A stretch of 7,320 bases of DNA from Burkholderia diffusa. GTDB lineage: Bacteria > Pseudomonadota > Gammaproteobacteria > Burkholderiales > Burkholderiaceae. Under the pieces are notes generated by a model. The model did not search any database. It saw nothing but the letters and a program-made list of their open reading frames with translations, and was not told the origin of the DNA. The stretch is taken from positions 1-7,320 of the forward strand of contig NZ_CABVPN010000057.1 in NCBI RefSeq assembly GCF_902499115.1, written 5' to 3'. A program made the position numbers and the translations under genes. Of the stretch, positions 1-5,281 are shown in pieces (the stretch's first letter is position 1; each line of letters starts with the position of its first letter).

Positions 1-9
1 GAAATACAA

Positions 10-36
10 AACGCCCGATGCGGTGCATCGGGCGTT
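10..36. terminator. Strong hairpin, probable terminator of an upstream gene
   Basis: A perfect 12-bp stem (10-21 with 25-36) closes on a three-base GGT loop. The plus-strand tail is only TT before CTAG. On the minus strand the stem is followed by a T-rich run (TTTTGTATTTC), so the hairpin could stop transcripts from either side. No gene end is visible to its left. Because the next gene to the right points away from it, the likeliest client is a plus-strand gene ending before the window. Confidence 0.6.
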
Positions 37-70
37 CTAGCGCCTGGATACTGTCAACCTATTCCAGGAC

Positions 71-99
71 TTGACACCGCATTTCCCTCACTCGAAATT
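71..99 (+). promoter_or_regulatory. Candidate sigma-70 promoter for the LuxR-type gene
   Basis: A perfect TTGACA -35 box lies at 71-76. At 17-bp spacing the -10 position (94-99) reads GAAATT, which matches TATAAT at only three of six bases. The segment 41-205 is visibly more AT-rich than the genes around it, as expected of a promoter region. The transcript would carry a leader of about 100 bases before the start codon. The -35 box is seen directly; promoter activity is inferred. Confidence 0.3.
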
Positions 100-200
100 T
101 CAGACTTCTCCTAAGCCTTTCAGCCAAGCAGACTTCGTGTAAGGTTTTTGTCATTATCGGATCCAACGCATGCCAACGGCAGCTCAATGACTCACCTTAC

Positions 201-205
201 GGAGG
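201..205 (+). promoter_or_regulatory. Ribosome binding site that fixes the LuxR-type gene start
   Basis: GGAGG sits six bases before ATG 212. An in-frame TTG at 206 directly abuts this Shine-Dalgarno and would have no spacer, so ATG 212 is the credible start. Confidence 0.8.
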
Positions 206-211
206 TTGAAT

Positions 212-1048
212 ATGCGGTTCCTGGTGCTGAACTCAGACGCCGAACGGCGTGACGGACTGAAGGCCCTGCTGCGGCAGATCGACCGTCACGCCAGTATCAA
301 CGATGCGCCCGATGGCTTCCAGGCGCGCCGGCTGCTGCGCACCCAGCGCTTCGACCTCGTTGCCATCGACTGGCTGGACGTCGGCCGCCTCTGCGAACTC
401 CAGGCGCTCTGCAGCGCCTGTTCGCCGACACCCGCCGCAGTACTGATCGACGAATCCACGCCGGAAGCCATCCAGCGCTTCTACAACTATGGCGTCGCAG
501 GTGTGATCCCGCACTCCACGCGGCCGCACCTGATCGTGCGGGCACTCGAAATGGTTCTGCTGGGCGGCCATTACATCCCGCCCATCGCACTCAGCCTGCT
601 GCCCTCCACTGCCGCAGTACGCCACGACGCCCATTTCCAGACGCTCGCAGGATCGCTGCCGCGTCGCCCGCCAAGCGGCCTCCTCTCGCCGAGACAGGCG
701 CAGATCATGCGCTTCGTCCATATGGGCAGCACCAACAAGATGATCGCTCGCACGCTCGGCATCAGCGAAGGTACCGTGAAGATCCACCTCGCAAGCATCT
801 TCCAGCAGCTGGGCGCGGCAAACCGCGCCGCCGCAGTCGCGATCTACAACGGGTGGCTGTCGCCGCATCTCGAGGTATTGCTGGCGAACCGTGATCGTGC
901 AAGCAAGCCCGTCATCGGCGAACGCGGCCCGGTTCCGCTGCGCAAGCAACGGAACGACCGTCCATACCCGCTGCCCGCCGCGAACACCGACACCCGGGAC
1001 CTGCCGCTCGCGGCCGAACCGCCAGCGCGGTTTCGGCGCGAGCGCTGA
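212..1048 (+). CDS. LuxR-family regulator with degenerate receiver domain
   Basis: A 278-residue, probably cytoplasmic DNA-binding regulator. Residues 1-125 have the length and pattern of a response-regulator receiver domain. D53, in the context LVAIDW, sits where the phospho-acceptor Asp would be. The acidic pair after strand 1 is reduced to one Asp (NSD, residue 9), and the usual Lys after strand 5 appears to be His (GVIPHS, H101). Residues 158-215 are a clear LuxR/NarL helix-turn-helix: LSPRQAQIM, then NKMIARTLGISEGTVKIHL, then a final dimerisation-type helix. The last 60 residues are rich in Arg and Pro and match no domain I know. No histidine kinase gene is adjacent. The family fold is secure; the signal and targets are unknown. 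The degenerate active site suggests control other than ordinary phosphorylation (inference). Confidence 0.9.
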   Translation: MRFLVLNSDAERRDGLKALLRQIDRHASINDAPDGFQARRLLRTQRFDLVAIDWLDVGRLCELQALCSACSPTPAAVLIDESTPEAIQRFYNYGVAGVIPHSTRPHLIVRALEMVLLGGHYIPPIALSLLPSTAAVRHDAHFQTLAGSLPRRPPSGLLSPRQAQIMRFVHMGSTNKMIARTLGISEGTVKIHLASIFQQLGAANRAAAVAIYNGWLSPHLEVLLANRDRASKPVIGERGPVPLRKQRNDRPYPLPAANTDTRDLPLAAEPPARFRRER

Positions 1049-1123
1049 TCGGACAGTATCGATATTGCGACGGTCGACATGTGCGGATTCCCACCTTTGA
1101 TGCTCAACGAGTAATATGGACGC

Positions 1124-1798
1124 ATGGGTTTTCTTTTCACACCGCTTCCGCTCTGGGTTGGCATCGGTGGCTGGATCGCCGCCGTGGCGCTGCTCGCGCT
1201 CGCGCTCTGGAATCGTCCCTTCGTCCGTCTCCAGGACGCAACGCTCCAGCACGTGTGGCTCGCGCTCGTCACCGCGATCACGGTGCTCTGGGCCTCGAAT
1301 GCGTGGCTCGAAGACGGCATCGTCATGCACCTGCTCGGCGCGACGCTGCTCGTCACGCTGTTCGACTGGACGCTTGCGCTGATCGCGATGGGCGCCGTCA
1401 CTGCCGTCGCCGCTATCGTCTTCGATGCGCCGTGGCAAGGCGTCGGCGTCACCTATCTGATCTACGGCGCGCTACCGGTCGCCGTGTCCGCATTGCTGCA
1501 ACGCGCCGCGATCGCGCGGCTCCCGCACAATCTCGCGTCGTTCATCACCTGCCAGGGATTCCTGTCACCGGCCATCGCGATCGTCACCGTCGCCGCGGCT
1601 GCGGCCGGTGTCCGGCTCGTTCTCGCGGACGGCGTGCCCGTTGTCATTCCCGCAGGCTATCTGCTGAACACCGCGCTGCTCGCGCTCGGCGAAGCGTGGT
1701 TCACCGGCATGGCCACCGCACTCATCGCCGTCTATCGTCCGGCGTGGGTCACGACGTTCGACGTTCGGCGCTATCGCCTTGGCGGCCCGCGCGCCTGA
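1124..1798 (+). CDS. CbiM-like energy-coupling-factor permease homologue
   Basis: A 224-residue integral membrane protein with about six or seven hydrophobic segments (roughly 9-28, 42-60, 68-100, 108-126, 136-162, 172-202). It resembles the proteobacterial family annotated as energy-coupling factor ABC transporter permease (COG3235). Shared features are the MHLLGAT stretch at 68-74 and the C-terminal pattern EAWFTGMATALIAVYRPAWV followed by TFDVRRY. CbiM proteins take part in cobalt or nickel uptake, but this one lacks the canonical N-terminal Met-His-Ile/Met segment that ligates metal, and no CbiN, CbiQ or CbiO gene is nearby. The start is well constrained: an in-frame TAA at 1112-1114 leaves ATG 1124 as the first possible start. 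The Shine-Dalgarno is weak. It lies 75 bp after the LuxR-type gene and may be read with it. Function in metal transport is inferred. Confidence 0.75.
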   Translation: MGFLFTPLPLWVGIGGWIAAVALLALALWNRPFVRLQDATLQHVWLALVTAITVLWASNAWLEDGIVMHLLGATLLVTLFDWTLALIAMGAVTAVAAIVFDAPWQGVGVTYLIYGALPVAVSALLQRAAIARLPHNLASFITCQGFLSPAIAIVTVAAAAAGVRLVLADGVPVVIPAGYLLNTALLALGEAWFTGMATALIAVYRPAWVTTFDVRRYRLGGPRA

Positions 1799-1895
1799 AC
1801 ACGCAGGTCCCGGTGCGATCGGTGCGCGTGACGATCCGCTTCCGCAGCGCGGGAGAGCGCGACATCTACTGCCGCACGACTTTTTTACGCTAAGA

Positions 1896-1925
1896 TTGAA
1901 CTCCTGTTCTTCATCGGGCATCTAT
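1896..1925 (+). promoter_or_regulatory. Weak candidate promoter before the exported-protein gene
   Basis: TTGAAC at 1896-1901 resembles a -35 box, and the AT-rich stretch at 1920-1926 (ATCTATA) could supply a poor -10 at 18-19 bp spacing. Another -10-like word, TAAGAT, lies at 1891-1896 without a good -35. Both follow a six-T run at 1881-1886. The 166-bp gap (1799-1964) probably holds a promoter, but its exact position is uncertain. Confidence 0.25.
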
Positions 1926-1937
1926 ACGTGCCCGATG
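1912..1937. repeat. Perfect 9-bp inverted repeat near the exported-protein start
   Basis: CATCGGGCA at 1912-1920 is repeated in inverse orientation as TGCCCGATG at 1929-1937, separated by eight bases (TCTATACG). The right arm ends with the ATG at 1935, an alternative start of the following gene. No T-run follows, so it does not look like an intrinsic terminator. It could be an operator overlapping the promoter or a 5'-leader hairpin. Confidence 0.6.
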
Positions 1938-1964
1938 TCTCATTCGCTCCTCACCAATAACCAG

Positions 1965-2585
1965 ATGGACAGCTCACCTGCCTCGCTCCGGATCTTCCGG
2001 GCGTTCGGCAAGCTGGCAGCCTGTGTCGCGGGCCTGTCGCTTGCGCTTCCGGCACCGGTATTCGCCGACCTCCTCGATCAGCGCTCCGAACTGATCGACA
2101 AATTCGTCAATGAGATGCATGCCGATCCGATCGTCGCCGATTGTGCGGCGCACGGCAGCTTCATCGCCAGCACATCGACGGCCTTCGACCGCGTCGACTT
2201 CGCGCCGAACGCGTTCGAAAATGGCAACGCGACGATCACGCCGTGGAATGATTCGTTCGATCAGGGCAAGCAGCGCGTGAAGGTCGACAACATCGTCACC
2301 GTGGACGGCCTCGGCGTCCACAGCGACGGCAGCGACCCGACACCGCTGAAATTCCGCTGCGGCTATGTCGGACAACAAATGCTGGCGTTCAGCTGGAACG
2401 ATCCGGTGCCACCACTGAAGCCGCGTGTCGAGCGCCCGTCGTCGTCGACGAAAAAGTTCAAGGGCAAGTCGCACCGCGGCAAGGCCAAGACATCCGGCCG
2501 CACCTCCAAGAAGGCCGTCGCAACGCAAAAATCAAGCGGCCAGAAGAAAGCCGTGAAGAAGAAAACCGCGAAGAAGAAGTCCTGA
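1965..2585 (+). CDS. Exported protein with lysine-rich C-terminal tail
   Basis: A 206-residue protein of unknown function. Residues 1-34 form a signal peptide: basic n-region (R9, R12, K16), hydrophobic LAACVAGLSLAL, and a VFA|D cleavage site after A34. The mature part has a compact domain at 35-150 with two cysteines (C60 in VADCAAHG, C132 in RCGYVG) that could form a disulfide after export. A Pro-rich linker (146-158) leads to a tail at 159-206 with 17 Lys and 2 Arg in 48 residues and no acidic residue. From memory, Burkholderia proteins of this kind may be labelled BspC-domain-containing; I could not check that. LAAC resembles a lipobox, but only three residues separate K16 from C20, so a lipoprotein is unlikely. 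ATG 1965 was chosen because it gives a normal signal peptide; ATG 1935 (216 residues) is the alternative. Neither has a clear Shine-Dalgarno. Confidence 0.8.
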   Translation: MDSSPASLRIFRAFGKLAACVAGLSLALPAPVFADLLDQRSELIDKFVNEMHADPIVADCAAHGSFIASTSTAFDRVDFAPNAFENGNATITPWNDSFDQGKQRVKVDNIVTVDGLGVHSDGSDPTPLKFRCGYVGQQMLAFSWNDPVPPLKPRVERPSSSTKKFKGKSHRGKAKTSGRTSKKAVATQKSSGQKKAVKKKTAKKKS

Positions 2586-2611
2586 TCCGACGGAGCGGCA
2601 ACGACAGAAGC

Positions 2612-2648
2612 AAAAAAGCCGGCGCATCGCACGATGCGCCGGCTTTTT
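2612..2648. terminator. Bidirectional intrinsic terminator
   Basis: A perfect 11-bp GC-rich stem (2618-2628 with 2633-2643) carries a four-base loop (GCAC). It is preceded by six A (2612-2617) and followed by five T (2644-2648), so it has a U-tract in both directions. It sits between the convergent exported-protein gene and the carboxypeptidase gene and would serve both. Confidence 0.92.
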
Positions 2649-2667
2649 CATATCGACGACGGTACGC

Positions 2668-3822
2668 TTACGCGAACGTCTCGACGTGCACCAGAATTGC
2701 CGCCAGCATCGCCGCGCCGAGCGCGGCGCTCCGCTCGCCGTTCCAGCCGACCCGCTCGTCCGGAAGGTTCGCATTGTCCTTGAACGGCATCTCGAGCGTC
2801 AAAGACAGGCAGCCGAACTGATGGCCGATGTACTTCGACGCGAGCTTGAGCGCGTCTTCCTTGTACTTGCTCGCCGCATAACCGTGCTCGGTCTGGAAAT
2901 CCGGGCTCGCGACCTTGAACGCATCGATGAATGCGGTCTGCTCCTTGCCCTGCTGCTCCGTGAAGCTCGGCAGCATTTCCGAACCCGCCACGAACACGTA
3001 CGGCAGATCCTCGTCACCGTGAATGTCGAAGAACATGTCGCAGCCGATCGAATGGATCGCATCGCGCACAGCCAGCACTTCGGGGCTGCGCTCGGTATCG
3101 GGCGCCATCCACTCGCGGTTCAGGTTCGCACCCGCCGCGTTGGTGCGCAGGTTGCCGTGCACGCTGCCGTCCGGATTCATGTTCGGGACGATATAAAACG
3201 TCGCGCGGTCGTATAGCTTGCGCGCCACCGGATCGCCCGCCCAGTCGCCCCACCCGGCCAGTCGCTTGACGAGCCCTTCGACGAACCACTCGGCCATCGT
3301 CTCGCCCGGGTGCTGGCGCGCGATGATCCATACCTTCTTCTTCGGTGCGCCGTCGACCTCCGGCGTACCGAGCGTCAGCAGCGACATCGGACGGCCTTCG
3401 ACCGTTCGGCCGAGCTCGACGACGCTCGCCTGCGGCAATTGCTGGACCGCGCCAAGGAACGCTGCATGACGCTCCTCCGAGTACGGCTCGAAATACGTGT
3501 AGTAGATGCTGTCGAACTCGGGCGTATGGTCGATGGTCATCGTCTTGCCGTCGAACGTCGTCGGCACGCGGAACCAGTCGACCCGGTCGTAGCTCGCGAC
3601 CGCACTGTAGTTACGCCATCCCGACGGATACGCGCATTCGGCCGCATTCTCGAACGACATCACGCACCGCGTACCGCGTGCGCCCGTCAAGCGGAAGTAG
3701 AACCATTGCGCGAATTCCGAGCGGTTGTCGCCGCGTACGCGCAGCCGGATCGCGTCGGGGCTGTCGCACGACACGACGTCGATGGCGCCCGCGTCGAAAT
3801 TGCTGGTGATCGAAAGGGTCAT
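2668..3822 (-). CDS. M14-family cytosolic-type zinc carboxypeptidase
   Basis: A 384-residue metallopeptidase of the cytosolic carboxypeptidase (CCP/AGBL-like) branch of M14, with no signal peptide. Residues 1-125 form the N-terminal beta domain typical of this branch, and 130-384 the catalytic domain. The zinc ligands are visible: H171 and E174 in RQHPGETMAEW, and H268 in FFDIHGDED. E344 in LTLEMPFKD is the likely catalytic base. The GANLNREW segment (231-238) provides the Asn-Arg pair (N235, R236) that binds the substrate C-terminal carboxylate in M14 enzymes, and NPDG (216-219) is also conserved. Eukaryotic CCPs trim glutamate side chains or C-terminal acidic residues; the bacterial substrate is not established. 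A GGAGAG Shine-Dalgarno precedes the start. yaaA lies 88 bp upstream on the same strand and could be co-transcribed. Confidence 0.93.
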   Translation of the reverse strand: MTLSITSNFDAGAIDVVSCDSPDAIRLRVRGDNRSEFAQWFYFRLTGARGTRCVMSFENAAECAYPSGWRNYSAVASYDRVDWFRVPTTFDGKTMTIDHTPEFDSIYYTYFEPYSEERHAAFLGAVQQLPQASVVELGRTVEGRPMSLLTLGTPEVDGAPKKKVWIIARQHPGETMAEWFVEGLVKRLAGWGDWAGDPVARKLYDRATFYIVPNMNPDGSVHGNLRTNAAGANLNREWMAPDTERSPEVLAVRDAIHSIGCDMFFDIHGDEDLPYVFVAGSEMLPSFTEQQGKEQTAFIDAFKVASPDFQTEHGYAASKYKEDALKLASKYIGHQFGCLSLTLEMPFKDNANLPDERVGWNGERSAALGAAMLAAILVHVETFA

Positions 3823-3826
3823 CTAT

Positions 3827-3832
3827 CTCTCC
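3827..3832 (-). promoter_or_regulatory. Ribosome binding site of the carboxypeptidase gene
   Basis: On the minus strand GGAGAG ends four bases before the ATG at 3822, which leaves the GGAG core six bases away. This supports the chosen start. Confidence 0.7.
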
Positions 3833-3881
3833 AGTGTCGACCGGAACCGGCAGTTTGCCGCGGGTCCGGCCTCATGCGTGC

Positions 3882-3906
3882 GCCGGCCGTCTCGTGAACG
3901 GCCGGC
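3882..3906. terminator. Hairpin between yaaA and the carboxypeptidase gene
   Basis: A perfect 9-bp stem (GCCGGCCGT at 3882-3890 with ACGGCCGGC at 3898-3906) encloses a seven-base loop. It starts five bases beyond the yaaA stop codon. In the yaaA reading direction no T-run follows, so it is a poor intrinsic terminator. It may cause partial termination or protect the 3' end of yaaA mRNA. Confidence 0.4.
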
Positions 3907-3910
3907 TTGG

Positions 3911-4693
3911 TCATTCGCCGATTCGCCGGCGATATACGTAAGTCGAATCATTCGACGCAGCGGCATCGAACGCGTAGTCTTCCACCGCGAAATCCTTCAG
4001 CGCCGCCGGTTCGGCGATGCGGTTCTCGACGATGTAGCGCGCCATCAAGCCACGGGCGCGCTTCGCATGGAAGCTGATGATCTTGTAGCGGCCGCCCTTC
4101 CAGTCCTCGAACACCGGCGTGACGATCGGCGCGGCCAGCAGTTTCGGCTTGACCGACTTGAAGTACTCGGTCGACGCGCAGTTGATCAGCACGCGCGCCG
4201 CGCCGCTGCGCGTCTCGAGCTGCTCGTTCAGCGCCCGCGTGATCCGGTCGCCCCAGAACGCATACAGATCCTTGCCGCGCGCGTTCGCGAATCGGGTACC
4301 CATCTCGAGCCGGTAAGGCTGCAGCAGGTCGAGCGGACGCAGCAGCCCGTACAGGCCCGACAGCACGCGCACGTGCTGCTGCGCGTAGTCGAGATCGGCG
4401 GCCGACAACGATTTGGCATCGAACCCTTCGTATACGTCGCCGTTGAACGCGAGCACAGCCTGCTTCGCGTTGGCCGTCGTGAAGGTCGGCGACCAGTCCG
4501 CATAGCGCTGGAAGTTCAGCCGCGCGAGCGGGTCGGAGATGTCCATCAGCGTCGAGATGTCCTGCGGCGACAACTTGCGCAGGCCGTCGATCAGTTCCGA
4601 CGCATCGTCGACGAATGCAGGCTTCGTGTAAGACGGGACGTGGGCGGGCGTATCGTAGTCGAGGGATTTAGCTGGGGAGAGAACGATTATCAT
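3911..4693 (-). CDS. yaaA: Peroxide stress protein YaaA (UPF0246/DUF328)
   Basis: A 260-residue cytoplasmic protein, close to the length of E. coli YaaA. Family hallmarks in order are the N-terminal LSPAKSLDY (5-13), FNGDVYEGFDA (83-93), LSGLYGLLRPLDLLQPYRLEMGTR (111-134), FWGDRIT (146-152), LINCASTEYFKSV (169-181) and FHAKRARGLMARYI (208-221). In E. coli YaaA is induced by OxyR during hydrogen peroxide stress and lowers free iron, limiting Fenton damage to DNA; DNA binding has also been proposed. The start is fixed by the family's characteristic MIIVLSPAKSL beginning although no strong Shine-Dalgarno is visible. It is divergent from the PIN gene across a 57-bp gap and may be followed by the carboxypeptidase gene on the same transcript. 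I found no match to the spaced ATAG/CTAT OxyR pattern upstream. Confidence 0.95.
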   Translation of the reverse strand: MIIVLSPAKSLDYDTPAHVPSYTKPAFVDDASELIDGLRKLSPQDISTLMDISDPLARLNFQRYADWSPTFTTANAKQAVLAFNGDVYEGFDAKSLSAADLDYAQQHVRVLSGLYGLLRPLDLLQPYRLEMGTRFANARGKDLYAFWGDRITRALNEQLETRSGAARVLINCASTEYFKSVKPKLLAAPIVTPVFEDWKGGRYKIISFHAKRARGLMARYIVENRIAEPAALKDFAVEDYAFDAAASNDSTYVYRRRIGE

Positions 4694-4704
4694 AGAGGCT
4701 CGCT

Positions 4705-4717
4705 GGCACGCCGTGCC
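4705..4717. promoter_or_regulatory. Perfect palindrome in the yaaA-PIN divergent gap
   Basis: GGCACG (4705-4710) and CGTGCC (4712-4717) are perfect inverted arms around a single C. The site lies near the middle of the 57-bp gap (4694-4750) between divergent genes, where a dimeric regulator could control both. The palindrome is visible; operator function is inference, and chance is possible in GC-rich DNA. Confidence 0.3.
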
Positions 4718-4750
4718 TTGCGGTCAGACGAAAACCACCGATTGTAACGA

Positions 4751-5248
4751 ATGACCCGCTCCATCGCCCCGCATGCCGCACATCGCGTCGTGCTCGACTC
4801 GAACGTCTGGATCGACATACTCGTATTCGACGACCCTGCCACACGCCCGATCCGGGCTGCGCTCGAACGCGGCACGCTGGCCGCCGTAATCGACGGCCGC
4901 TGCCTGAACGAACTCGTGCTCGTGCTCGATTATCCGCAGTTTCAGGCGCGCGCGATCGACAAGGCCGAAGCGCTCGCGACCGTCGCGCGCCTGACGAGCC
5001 TCGTCGAGCCACCGCCCGTCGACGCCGGTGCGCCCCCCCTGCCAAAGTGCAAGGACCGCGACGACCAGAAATTCCTCGAGCTTGCGCGCGCCGCGCAGGC
5101 GGACTGGCTCGTATCGAAGGACCGTGCGCTGCTCAAGCTCGCGAAGCGCACCGCGCGCGATTTCGGCTTCCGGATCGCGCAGCCCGCGCCGTTTACCGAA
5201 GCCTGCGCGCTCGATGCCGCGTTGGCCACCACTACCACGCCGGCCTGA
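4751..5248 (+). CDS. PIN-domain putative ribonuclease (toxin-type family)
   Basis: A 165-residue protein spanning a single PIN domain, of the family usually labelled putative toxin-antitoxin system toxin component, PIN family (COG1569 type). The metal-binding acidic residues are in place: D16 in VVLDSNVWID, E54 in LNELVLVL, the cluster D102/D104/D105 in CKDRDDQKFLELA, and D124 in LVSKDRALL. PIN domains with this set are Mg2+- or Mn2+-dependent RNases. No antitoxin-sized ORF adjoins it: yaaA is divergent on the left and an aminotransferase follows 33 bp on the right. A toxin role is therefore doubtful, and a housekeeping RNA-processing role is equally possible. The start is constrained by an in-frame TAA at 4745-4747, six bases before the ATG. 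No clear Shine-Dalgarno is present. Confidence 0.85.
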   Translation: MTRSIAPHAAHRVVLDSNVWIDILVFDDPATRPIRAALERGTLAAVIDGRCLNELVLVLDYPQFQARAIDKAEALATVARLTSLVEPPPVDAGAPPLPKCKDRDDQKFLELARAAQADWLVSKDRALLKLAKRTARDFGFRIAQPAPFTEACALDAALATTTTPA

Positions 5249-5281
5249 AGGGCCCGGCACCACCCGCTTGCGACCGTATCG

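Noticed and set aside
233..1438. 401-codon open frame on the minus strand
   Set aside because: It is antisense to the LuxR-type gene and the membrane-protein gene and has a low-complexity composition with no recognisable domain.
1081..1893. 270-codon open frame on the plus strand
   Set aside because: It overlaps the membrane-protein gene in another frame. Its product is Arg/His-rich with no hydrophobic pattern, whereas the 1124-1798 frame matches a known family.
1779..1964. N-terminal extension of the exported protein to an ATG at 1779
   Set aside because: It would place about 60 residues before the signal peptide, overlap the end of the membrane-protein gene, and include the likely promoter region.
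2013..2024. Lipobox-like LAAC in the exported protein
   Set aside because: Only three residues separate the last lysine from the cysteine, too short for a lipoprotein signal hydrophobic core. A normal signal peptidase I site (VFA|D) lies downstream.
4692..4717. OxyR-type site upstream of yaaA
   Set aside because: ATAG occurs at 4692-4695, but the following tetrads at 11-bp steps do not match CTAT or ATAG.
3725..4747. 340-codon open frame on the plus strand
   Set aside because: It lies opposite yaaA, which is unmistakable, and reads as an Arg/Val-rich antisense shadow.
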